DNA of 64,000 bases, from assembly GCF_018604545.1 (NCBI RefSeq), contig NZ_CP075896.1, positions 6,076,001 to 6,140,000 of the forward strand. Direction: 5' to 3'. The first letter of the stretch is position 1. Each line of letters starts with the position of its first letter. Made by a program: the position numbers and the translations under genes. Below are positions 42,755-49,797 of this stretch, piece after piece. Below the pieces are notes generated by a model. It saw only the letters and a list, made by a program, of their open reading frames with translations, did no database searches and had not been told where the DNA came from. The stretch comes from Streptomyces koelreuteriae (GTDB lineage: Bacteria > Actinomycetota > Actinomycetes > Streptomycetales > Streptomycetaceae).

Positions 42755-42787
42755 ATGGGGCCGACGGTCATGGACCGTCGGCCCCAT
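42755..42787 (-). terminator. Terminator of glnA2
   Basis: ATGGGGCCGACGGTC and GACCGTCGGCCCCAT form a perfect 15-bp stem with a 3-base loop, 36 bases past the glnA2 stop. A version with compensatory base changes occurs at 53986-54014. Confidence 0.85.
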
Positions 42788-42823
42788 CCGCCGAATCAGC
42801 GGGAGACTACCTCTGACCTGCCC

Positions 42824-44185
42824 CTACAGCGCCGGCAGGTTCTTCCGCAGCTCGAACGCGGTCACCTCGGACCGGTACTCCTCCCACTCCTGCCGCTTGT
42901 TCCGCAGGAAGAAGTCGAAGACGTGCTCGCCGAGGGTCTCGGCGACCAGGTCGCTGCGCTCCATCAGGGTGAGGGCCTCGCCGAGGTTCTGCGGGAGGGG
43001 TTCGATGCCCATCGCGCGGCGCTCGGCGTCGGAGAGGGCCCAGACGTCGTCCTCGGCACCCGGCGGGAGCTCGTAGCTCTCCTCGATGCCCTTGAGGCCG
43101 GCGGCGAGCAGCAGGGCGTAGGCCAGGTAGGGGTTCGCGCCCGAGTCGAGGGAGCGGACCTCCACCCGCGCCGAGCCGGTCTTGCCGGGCTTGTACATCG
43201 GGACGCGGACCAGCGCCGAGCGGTTGTTGTGGCCCCAGCAGATGTACGAGGGGGCCTCGCCGCCCGCGCCCGCCGTGCGCTCAGCGCCGCCCCAGATGCG
43301 CTTGTAGGAGTTGACCCACTGGTTGGTGACCGCGGAGATCTCCGCCGCGTGCCGCAGCAGGCCCGCGATGAAGGAGCGGCCCACCTTGGAGAGCTGGTAC
43401 TCCGAGCCCGACTCGTAGAAGGCGTTGCGGTCGCCCTCGAAGAGCGACAGGTGTGTGTGCATGCCACTGCCGGGGTGCTCGGAGAACGGCTTCGGCATGA
43501 AGGTCGCCTGGACGCCCTGCTCCAGCGCCACCTGCTTCATGACCAGGCGGAACGTCATGATGTTGTCGGCAGTGGAGAGCGCGTCGGCGTACCGCAGGTC
43601 GATCTCCTGCTGGCCGGGGGCGCCCTCGTGGTGGGAGAACTCCACCGAGATGCCCATCGACTCCAGCATGGTGATCGCCTGGCGGCGGAAGTCCATGCCG
43701 ACGTTGGTCGGGGTGTGGTCGAAGTAGCCGGAGTTGTCGGCGGGCGTCGGACGGCTGCCGTCCAGCGGCCGGTCCTTCAGCAGGAAGAACTCGATCTCCG
43801 GGTGGGTGTAGAACGTGAAGCCCAGGTCGGAGGTCCGGGCCAGAGCGCGCTTGAGGACATAGCGCGGGTCGGCGAAGGACGGGGAGCCGTCCGGCATGAG
43901 GATGTCGCAGAACATGCGGGCCGTGCCCGGGGCCTCCGCACGCCAGGGCAGGATCTGGAAGGTCGACGGATCCGGCTTGGCGATCATGTCGGACTCGTAG
44001 ACCCGGGCGAAGCCCTCGATCGCGGAGCCGTCGAAGCCGATGCCCTCGTCAAAGGCCTGTTCCAGCTCGGCCGGGGCCACGGCGACGGACTTGAGGAAGC
44101 CCAGCACGTCCGTGAACCACAGGCGTACGAACCGGATGTCGCGCTCCTCCAAGGTCCGGAGCACGAACTCCTGCTGCTTGTCCAT
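42824..44185 (-). CDS. glnA2: GlnA2-type glutamine synthetase family enzyme (gamma-glutamylpolyamine synthetase-like)
   Basis: The protein has 453 residues with the type I glutamine synthetase fold. GFDGSAIEGFARVYESDM carries the beta-grasp signature, FTFYTHPEIEFFLL the metal-binding Glu residues, and GSGMHTHLSLFEG the catalytic His. SNxVNSYKR-like NQWVNSYKRIWGG and the C-terminal RSLDSGANPYLAYALLLAAG follow. No adenylylation Tyr motif of the GlnA1 type is evident. By sequence and by position near glnE/nadE it matches Streptomyces GlnA2, which glutamylates polyamines rather than making glutamine. ATG 44185 was preferred over 44200, whose ribosome binding site would touch the start. The 3' end is duplicated in two places nearby. 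Confidence 0.88.
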   Translation of the reverse strand: MDKQQEFVLRTLEERDIRFVRLWFTDVLGFLKSVAVAPAELEQAFDEGIGFDGSAIEGFARVYESDMIAKPDPSTFQILPWRAEAPGTARMFCDILMPDGSPSFADPRYVLKRALARTSDLGFTFYTHPEIEFFLLKDRPLDGSRPTPADNSGYFDHTPTNVGMDFRRQAITMLESMGISVEFSHHEGAPGQQEIDLRYADALSTADNIMTFRLVMKQVALEQGVQATFMPKPFSEHPGSGMHTHLSLFEGDRNAFYESGSEYQLSKVGRSFIAGLLRHAAEISAVTNQWVNSYKRIWGGAERTAGAGGEAPSYICWGHNNRSALVRVPMYKPGKTGSARVEVRSLDSGANPYLAYALLLAAGLKGIEESYELPPGAEDDVWALSDAERRAMGIEPLPQNLGEALTLMERSDLVAETLGEHVFDFFLRNKRQEWEEYRSEVTAFELRKNLPAL

Positions 44186-44418
44186 CTTCCGCTTCCCCAT
44201 CCTTGCTGGTCAGGCCGCCTTCTCTTCCGTACCACGGGAGGCGGTCGGGCACCTGAGCATCCCACCACACCACCATTTCGTACGCGTTGCGCACCATGAT
44301 CGCCCGGCCGGCCCCGGGCCGAACGCCGCACCTACGGCGGGTGAACTGCTCTTCCGCCCATAGTGCCTGCTCGCAGTGACATCCGTAACGGCCGGTCCGC
44401 TTCGTTGCTCCACCCGCT

Positions 44419-44443
44419 AAAGTTGCATCTCAGATACAACTTT
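44419..44443 (+). promoter_or_regulatory. NsrR operator in the flavohemoglobin promoter
   Basis: AAAGTTGCATCT-C-AGATACAACTTT is a 12-bp inverted repeat with one mismatched pair, close to the 11-1-11 nitric-oxide sensor NsrR sites known from S. coelicolor. It lies 38 bases before the hmp start codon. The remaining 44186-44418 interval contains the glnA2 promoter region and an unproven short frame on the minus strand. Confidence 0.85.
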
Positions 44444-44480
44444 AAATACTGTGCCCGCAGTCGAGCACCGAGGAGCCCCG

Positions 44481-45668
44481 ATGCTGTCCGAGCAGTCCGC
44501 CGTCACCGTCCGCGCCACGCTTCCCGCCGTCGGCGGGGCCCTCGGCGCGATCACCGAGCGCTTCTACGCCGGTCTGTTCGCGGCCCGCCCCGAACTGCTG
44601 CGCGACCTGTTCAACCGGGGCAACCAGGCCGCCGGCACCCAGCGGCAGGCGCTCGCCGGTTCCATCGCCGCCTTCGCGACCCACCTGCTGGACCGTCCGG
44701 AGCAGCGGCCGGACGCGATGCTGCAGCGCATCGCCCACAAACACGCCTCGCTCGGCGTCACGCCCGAGCAGTACGGCCTCGTCCACGAGCACCTGTTCGC
44801 CGCCATCGCCGAGGTGCTCGGCGACGCCGTGACGCCCGAGGTCGCCGCCGCCTGGGACGAGGTCTACTGGCTGATGGCCAACGCGCTGATCGCCGTGGAG
44901 AAGCGGCTGAGCGAGGAGAGCGGCGGGCCCGCCTGGCGGACCTGGGAGGTCGTCGAGCGCGTCCCCGAGACCGCGGACGTCGTCACCTTCCGGTTGCGGC
45001 CCACAGGCGGCGGCCCGGTGCGGGACTTCCTCGCGGGCCAGTACGTCTCCGTCTGCGTCGCCCTCCCGGACGGCGCCCGGCAGATCCGGCAGTACAGCCT
45101 CTCCGGCGCGCCCGGCCCGCTGCTCCGGCAGATCAGCGTGAAGCGCGTGCACGGCGACGGCGCTCCCGACGGCGAGGTGTCGAACCACCTCCACGCGCGC
45201 GTGCGCGAGGGCGACGTCCTCGAACTGTCCGAGCCCTACGGCGACCTGGTCCTGGACACCGACCCCGACACACCGCTACTGCTGGCCTCGGCGGGCATCG
45301 GCGTGACCCCGATGGCCGCGATGCTGGCGCACCTCGCCGGCTCCGGTCACCGCGCCCCGGTCACCGTCGTACACGGCGACCGCTCACCCGACACCCACGC
45401 CCTGCGCACCGACCACGAGGCCTACGCGGCCAAGCTGCCGGACTCGGCCGTCCACCTCTGGTATGAGCAGGACGCCCCCTCGGGCACCCACTCCGGGCTG
45501 GTCGACCTCACCGGCGTCCCGGTCGCGCCGGGCACGCGCGCGTACCTGTGCGGGCCGCTGCCGTTCATGCGGGCGGTGCGGGCCCAGCTCATCGCGAAGG
45601 GCGTGGCCCCGGCCGACATCCACTACGAGGTGTTCGGGCCGGATCTGTGGCTGGCGGGGCGGCCGTAA
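44481..45668 (+). CDS. hmp: Flavohemoglobin (nitric oxide dioxygenase)
   Basis: The protein has 395 residues. The globin domain (1-140) contains the heme-proximal His region LQRIAHKHASLGVTPEQY and CD-corner FNRGNQ. The FAD domain has RQIRQYSLSG, and the NAD domain has ASAGIGVTPMAAML and the C-terminal YLCGPLPFMRAV and YEVFGPDLW. It oxidises nitric oxide to nitrate with NAD(P)H and oxygen. ATG 44481 follows GAGGAG. It is controlled by the NsrR site just upstream, and nsrR itself follows in convergent orientation. Confidence 0.95.
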   Translation: MLSEQSAVTVRATLPAVGGALGAITERFYAGLFAARPELLRDLFNRGNQAAGTQRQALAGSIAAFATHLLDRPEQRPDAMLQRIAHKHASLGVTPEQYGLVHEHLFAAIAEVLGDAVTPEVAAAWDEVYWLMANALIAVEKRLSEESGGPAWRTWEVVERVPETADVVTFRLRPTGGGPVRDFLAGQYVSVCVALPDGARQIRQYSLSGAPGPLLRQISVKRVHGDGAPDGEVSNHLHARVREGDVLELSEPYGDLVLDTDPDTPLLLASAGIGVTPMAAMLAHLAGSGHRAPVTVVHGDRSPDTHALRTDHEAYAAKLPDSAVHLWYEQDAPSGTHSGLVDLTGVPVAPGTRAYLCGPLPFMRAVRAQLIAKGVAPADIHYEVFGPDLWLAGRP

Positions 45669-45687
45669 AGGCGCCCCGCGCCGGCTT

Positions 45688-46122
45688 CTAGCTTCTCCGG
45701 GAGATCCCCAGCAGCAGCGCCCCGGTCGGCTCCGCCACGATGTCCCCGACCGTGACCGGGTCCAGTGAGGCGAAGAACGCCTCCTGGGCCCGGCGCAGGG
45801 CGCCGCGCAGCCGGCAGGCGGAGTTCAGGGGGCAGGGGGTGGAGCCCTCGCAGTCGACGACGTCGCCGTCACCCTCGAAGGCGCGCACCACGGCCCCCAC
45901 CGACGCCGTACGGCCCCGCTCCGTGAGAGTGAGGCCGCCGCCCCGGCCGCGGCGGGCCTCGAGCAGCCCCATGTGCTGAAGTTCGGCGACGACCTTCGCC
46001 AGGTGCGTGTACGGCACGTCCATGCCGTCCGCGACCTCCCTGGTCGTCGGACTCGACTCGCCCGCGACGGCGAGCCGCATGAGAACCCGCAGGGCGAGGT
46101 CGGTGGAGCGCAGCAGCCGCAT
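45688..46122 (-). CDS. nsrR: NsrR, Rrf2-family nitric-oxide-sensing repressor
   Basis: The protein has 144 residues. The winged-helix domain begins MRLLRSTDLALRVLMRLAV; Asp8 is the unusual fourth cluster ligand described for Streptomyces NsrR. The three cluster cysteines are C91, C97 and C103 (DCEGSTPCPLNSACRL). The iron-sulfur cluster is destroyed by nitric oxide, which releases the repressor from the hmp operator at 44419-44443. The gene converges with hmp 19 bp apart. Confidence 0.94.
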   Translation of the reverse strand: MRLLRSTDLALRVLMRLAVAGESSPTTREVADGMDVPYTHLAKVVAELQHMGLLEARRGRGGGLTLTERGRTASVGAVVRAFEGDGDVVDCEGSTPCPLNSACRLRGALRRAQEAFFASLDPVTVGDIVAEPTGALLLGISRRS

Positions 46123-46308
46123 ACACGCAGCGTATGTAATGGGAATCTGCGGCTCAAATTATCCGGCGCCGGGATCTCCGAAGCTGTCGGGCACCTGTCG
46201 GTGCCGTATCGATTCGGCCCATTCCCTCCGCCGCTCTACGAGGCGCCCCGTTCCCCCCATTACGATCAGCTCACCCGACCGTCCCATCTTTCCCACGAAG
46301 GACATCTC

Positions 46309-46977
46309 ATGGGCTCCGCCAACAAGAGCAGCACGGCACGCAAGGCGCGGATAGAGGAGATGCGGCGCGCCGAGCAGTCCCGTGAGCGCCGCAACCGGAT
46401 CCTCGTCATCGCGGCGAGCGTGGTGGTCGTCTGCGGTCTCGTGGGCGGCGGTGTCGTGCTCGTGCGGTCCCAGTCCGGCGACGGCGGAAGTGACACCGCG
46501 GCGAGCGACTCCTCGGCCAAGGGGAAGTTCGTCACGGGCGAGGACGGCGTGAAGACGTGGGAGGGGAAGCTGGCCCGCAATCACGTCACCAAGGACGTGA
46601 AGTACGCCTCCGAGCCGCCGGTCGGCGGCGACCACAACCAGGCCTGGATGAACTGCAACGGGGACGTCTACACCAAGCAGCTCGACAACACGAACGCCGT
46701 GCACTCGCTGGAGCACGGCGCGGTGTGGGTGACGTACAACGCCGACGCGAAGAAGGCCGACATCGACGCCCTGGCGGCGAAGGTGAAGAAGACGCCGTAC
46801 ACGCTGATGAGCCCGATGGACGACCAGAAGGACCCGATCATGCTGTCGGCGTGGGGCCACCAGCGCACGGTGAAGGGCGCGAGCGACCCGGACGTCGACA
46901 AGTTCTTCGAGAAGTTCGTGCAGGGCGAGCAGACGCCCGAGCCGGGGGCCGCCTGCACGAACGGGCTGTCGCAGTGA
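46309..46977 (+). CDS. DUF3105 family membrane-anchored protein
   Basis: The protein has 222 residues. A charged coiled-coil-like N-terminus (ARKARIEEMRRAEQSRERRN) is followed by one membrane helix (ILVIAASVVVVCGLVGGGVVL). The outside domain has the DUF3105 motifs PPVGGDHNQAWMNCNG, AVHSLEHGAVWVTY and LSAWGHQ. The conserved His/Cys residues suggest metal binding, but the function of DUF3105 is not established. ATG 46309 follows GAAGGA. Its stop overlaps the start of the DUF305 gene. Confidence 0.9.
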   Translation: MGSANKSSTARKARIEEMRRAEQSRERRNRILVIAASVVVVCGLVGGGVVLVRSQSGDGGSDTAASDSSAKGKFVTGEDGVKTWEGKLARNHVTKDVKYASEPPVGGDHNQAWMNCNGDVYTKQLDNTNAVHSLEHGAVWVTYNADAKKADIDALAAKVKKTPYTLMSPMDDQKDPIMLSAWGHQRTVKGASDPDVDKFFEKFVQGEQTPEPGAACTNGLSQ

Positions 46978-47591
46978 GGCACGCCGGTCTGATCGCGGGG
47001 GCGGCCGTGACGGCGCTCGTCGCGGCCGGTGCGATCAGCTACGCCGTCGCCGGGGACGACGGCAGCAGCCGGACCCCTTCCGCCGAGTCCGCGGACGCCG
47101 GGTTCGCGCGGGACATGGCGGTGCACCACCAGCAGGCCGTGGAGATGTCGTACATCGTGCGCGACCGCACGAAGGACGAGGACGTGCGGCGTCTCGCGTA
47201 CGACATCGCGCAGACGCAGGCCAACCAGCGCGGCATGATGATCGGCTGGCTCGATCTGTGGGGGCTGCCCAAGGTGTCCTCCGAGCCGATGGCCTGGATG
47301 GACATGGGCGGCATGGCCTCCGGCAAGGACGGCGCGCTGATGCCGGGCATGGCGACCAACACCGAGCTGAAGAAGCTCGGCACACTGAACGGCAAGCAGG
47401 CGGAGATCTTCTACCTCCAGCTGATGACGGACCATCACAAGGGCGGTGTCCACATGGCCGAGGGCTGTGTGGAGAGGTGCACGGTCGGGGTGGAGAAGCG
47501 GCTCGCGCAGGGCATGGTGGAGGCGCAGCAGTCGGAGATCGGCCTGATGACGGACCTGCTGAAGGAGCGGGGCGCCGCGCCGCGCTCGTAG
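46974..47591 (+). CDS. DUF305 family secreted protein
   Basis: The protein has 205 residues. It begins with a signal-like helix (HAGLIAGAAVTALVAAGAISY). The mature part has two DUF305 repeats with FARDMAVHHQQAVEMS and LMTDHHKGGVHMAEGC, His/Met-rich metal-binding helices of a ferritin-like four-helix fold. DUF305 proteins are often linked to copper handling. The GTG start (46974-46976) overlaps the DUF3105 stop as GTGA, so the pair is translationally coupled and probably acts together outside the membrane. Confidence 0.9.
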   Translation: MRHAGLIAGAAVTALVAAGAISYAVAGDDGSSRTPSAESADAGFARDMAVHHQQAVEMSYIVRDRTKDEDVRRLAYDIAQTQANQRGMMIGWLDLWGLPKVSSEPMAWMDMGGMASGKDGALMPGMATNTELKKLGTLNGKQAEIFYLQLMTDHHKGGVHMAEGCVERCTVGVEKRLAQGMVEAQQSEIGLMTDLLKERGAAPRS

Positions 47592-47699
47592 CGCCCGGAT
47601 CCTGGGGCGTAAGCCTCAAATCGCCCCGCATCGCGGCGCCTTGGGCACTTCTTGGCCTGCGCGGGGCGCTTCTTGGGTTTCGCATTCCCCTGACATGAA

Positions 47700-47749
47700 C
47701 GGTTCGTCGCGAGAGTGGCGACGGTCGAGTGATCACTCGCGACGAACCG
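47700..47749. repeat. Long inverted repeat just upstream of the protease ribosome binding site
   Basis: CGGTTCGTCGCGAG (47700-47713) is perfectly complementary to 47736-47749, with a 22-base interval. The right side overlaps a separate perfect palindrome CGAGTGATCACTCG (47726-47739). The structure ends 13 bases before the ATG, directly against the AGGGGG ribosome binding site. It may be an operator or an mRNA structure affecting translation. Confidence 0.75.
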
Positions 47750-47762
47750 CACAGGGGGTTCC

Positions 47763-49706
47763 ATGAGATCCAATCGCGCCAAGGCGCGCACTGGGGTGAG
47801 CATCGCGGCGACACTGCCGATGCTCGCCGGTGCGCTGGCGCTCGGCATACCCGCGGCGCACGCCGCCGACCACCCGCTCCGCGACCTGCTGGCCGGGACC
47901 CGGCCCGCGTGGGCCACGGCCAAGGCCGACCAGGGCGCCACCTCCGACGGCGCCCGGATGTCGGCCCGGGTGTATCTCCGAGGCCGCGACGCCGCCGGTC
48001 TCGCCGCCTACGCGAAGGCCGTGTCCGACCCGAGGTCGGCCTCGTACGGCAAGTATCTGACCGCCGCGAAAGCACGGGCCCGCTTCGGCGCGACCAAGGC
48101 CCAGGTGGCGGCGGTGACGTCCTGGCTGACGGCCGCGGGCCTGAAGGTCACCGGGGTCACGCCGCACTACGTCTCCGTGACCGGTGACGTGGCCGCCGCC
48201 GAGAAGGCGTTCGGCGCTCAGCTCCACAACTTCGCCAAGGGCGCGAAGACCTACCGGGCCCCGGCGAGCACGGCCTCCGTCCCGGCGAGCCTGGCCGGAG
48301 CCGTACTGACCGTCACCGGCCTGGACAACGCGCCGCACATGGTCACGCACGACGACCGGTTGCCGCCTCCGGACACCGTGTTCCGCAACGCCGGGCCGTT
48401 CTCCTCGTACTACGGCTCGAAGACGGCGAGCACGCTGCCGGACGCCTACGGCACGAAGATCCCGTACGCGATCAAGGGCTACACGGGCAAGCAGTTGCGG
48501 GCCGCCTACGGCGCGGGCAAGCGCACCGGCAAGGGTGTCCGGGTCGCCATCACGGACGCGTACGCCTCGCCGACCATCGCCTACGACGCCGGCACCTACG
48601 CCAAGCGCAACGGCGACGCGGCGTGGAAGACCGGGCAGCTGCACCAGGTGCTGCCCGCGACGTACACCAACACCACGGACTGCTCCGCCTCCGGCTGGTA
48701 CGGCGAGGAGACCCTGGACGTCGAGGCCGTGCACGCGGTCGCTCCGGCCGCCGACGTCACCTACGTGGGTGCCGCGTCCTGCACCGACGCCGACCTGCTC
48801 GACGCGCTCGGCAAGGTCGTCGACCACCACCTGGCCGACATCGTGTCCAACTCCTGGGGCGAGGTCGAGGCCGCGCAGACACCCGACCTCGCGGCGGCCT
48901 ACGACCAGGTCTTCCAGCTCGGCGCGGTCGAGGGCATCGGCTTCTACTTCTCCTCCGGCGACGACGGCGACGAGGTCGCGAGTTCCGGGACGAAGCAGGT
49001 CGACTCCCCGGCCGACTCGGCGTGGGTCACCGCCGTCGGCGGCACCTCGCTGGCCGTCGGCAAGGGCGACCAGTACCTCTGGGAGACCGGCTGGGGCACC
49101 GAGAAGGCCAACCTGTCGGCCGACGGCAAGAGCTGGACGGACTTCCCCGGCGCCTTCACCTCCGGCGCGGGCGGCGGCACCAGCAGGACGGTGGCGGAGC
49201 CCGGCTACCAGCAGGGCGTCGTACCGGACACGCTGGCGAAGGCCAACAGCGCCACCGGCAACCGGGTCGAGCCCGACATCGCGGCGATCGCCGACCCGAA
49301 CACCGGCTTCCTGGTCGGCCAGACCCAGACCCTGCCGGACGGGAAGTCGCAGGCGTACGGCGAGTACCGCATCGGCGGCACCTCGCTCGCCGCGCCGACC
49401 GTCGCGGCCGTCCAGGCCCTGGCCCAGGAGGCCCGGGGCGGCAAGCCGATCGGCTTCGCCAACCCGGCGATCTACGCCAAGGCCGGCTCGAAGGTCTACC
49501 ACGACGTCACCGACGACCCGACGGGCTCCGGCCTCGCCGTGGCCCGCGTCGACTTCGTGAACGGCTACGACGCGACGGACGGTCTGGCCACGTCCGTGCG
49601 CAGCCTGGGCAAGGACAGCTCGCTCTCGGCCGTGAAGGGCTACGACGACGTCACCGGCGTGGGCTCGCCCGCGAGCGGCTACGTCGAGTCGTACCGACGC
49701 CGCTGA
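47763..49706 (+). CDS. Secreted sedolisin (S53) family serine-carboxyl protease
   Basis: The protein has 647 residues. A signal peptide ends near AAHAADHP (residue about 35). The prokumamolisin activation domain follows (RMSARVYLRGRDAAGLAAYAK, SDPRSASYGKYLT). The catalytic Glu-Asp pair is E315/D319 (YGEETLDVEAV), the oxyanion Asp lies near residue 400 (SSGDDGDE), and the nucleophile Ser541 is in GGTSLAAPT. The C-terminal YDDVTGVGSPASG is the calcium site. It is an extracellular acid-type endopeptidase made as a zymogen. A long hairpin precedes the start and a terminator follows. Confidence 0.93.
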   Translation: MRSNRAKARTGVSIAATLPMLAGALALGIPAAHAADHPLRDLLAGTRPAWATAKADQGATSDGARMSARVYLRGRDAAGLAAYAKAVSDPRSASYGKYLTAAKARARFGATKAQVAAVTSWLTAAGLKVTGVTPHYVSVTGDVAAAEKAFGAQLHNFAKGAKTYRAPASTASVPASLAGAVLTVTGLDNAPHMVTHDDRLPPPDTVFRNAGPFSSYYGSKTASTLPDAYGTKIPYAIKGYTGKQLRAAYGAGKRTGKGVRVAITDAYASPTIAYDAGTYAKRNGDAAWKTGQLHQVLPATYTNTTDCSASGWYGEETLDVEAVHAVAPAADVTYVGAASCTDADLLDALGKVVDHHLADIVSNSWGEVEAAQTPDLAAAYDQVFQLGAVEGIGFYFSSGDDGDEVASSGTKQVDSPADSAWVTAVGGTSLAVGKGDQYLWETGWGTEKANLSADGKSWTDFPGAFTSGAGGGTSRTVAEPGYQQGVVPDTLAKANSATGNRVEPDIAAIADPNTGFLVGQTQTLPDGKSQAYGEYRIGGTSLAAPTVAAVQALAQEARGGKPIGFANPAIYAKAGSKVYHDVTDDPTGSGLAVARVDFVNGYDATDGLATSVRSLGKDSSLSAVKGYDDVTGVGSPASGYVESYRRR

Positions 49707-49735
49707 TCACCGAGTGGGCTGATCTCCGAGCGGAC

Positions 49736-49765
49736 GGGGTGGTGTGGGGTGACTCACACCACCCC
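49736..49765 (+). terminator. Terminator of the S53 protease gene
   Basis: GGGGTGGTGTG pairs perfectly with CACACCACCCC over 11 bp with an 8-base loop, 30 bases past the stop and 33 bases before nadE. Confidence 0.75.
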
Positions 49766-49797
49766 ATTGCGTCGCACTGACGATTACACTGGGCGGC

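Noticed and set aside
40653..42823. A complete integrative element with integrase
   Set aside because: No tyrosine or serine recombinase motif, excisionase or replication gene was seen in either accessory patch; only remnants are supported.
42824..44185. Housekeeping GlnA1 glutamine synthetase, with glnE as its linked modifier
   Set aside because: The protein lacks an obvious adenylylation Tyr motif and its sequence fits the GlnA2 branch; glnE is 14 kb away.
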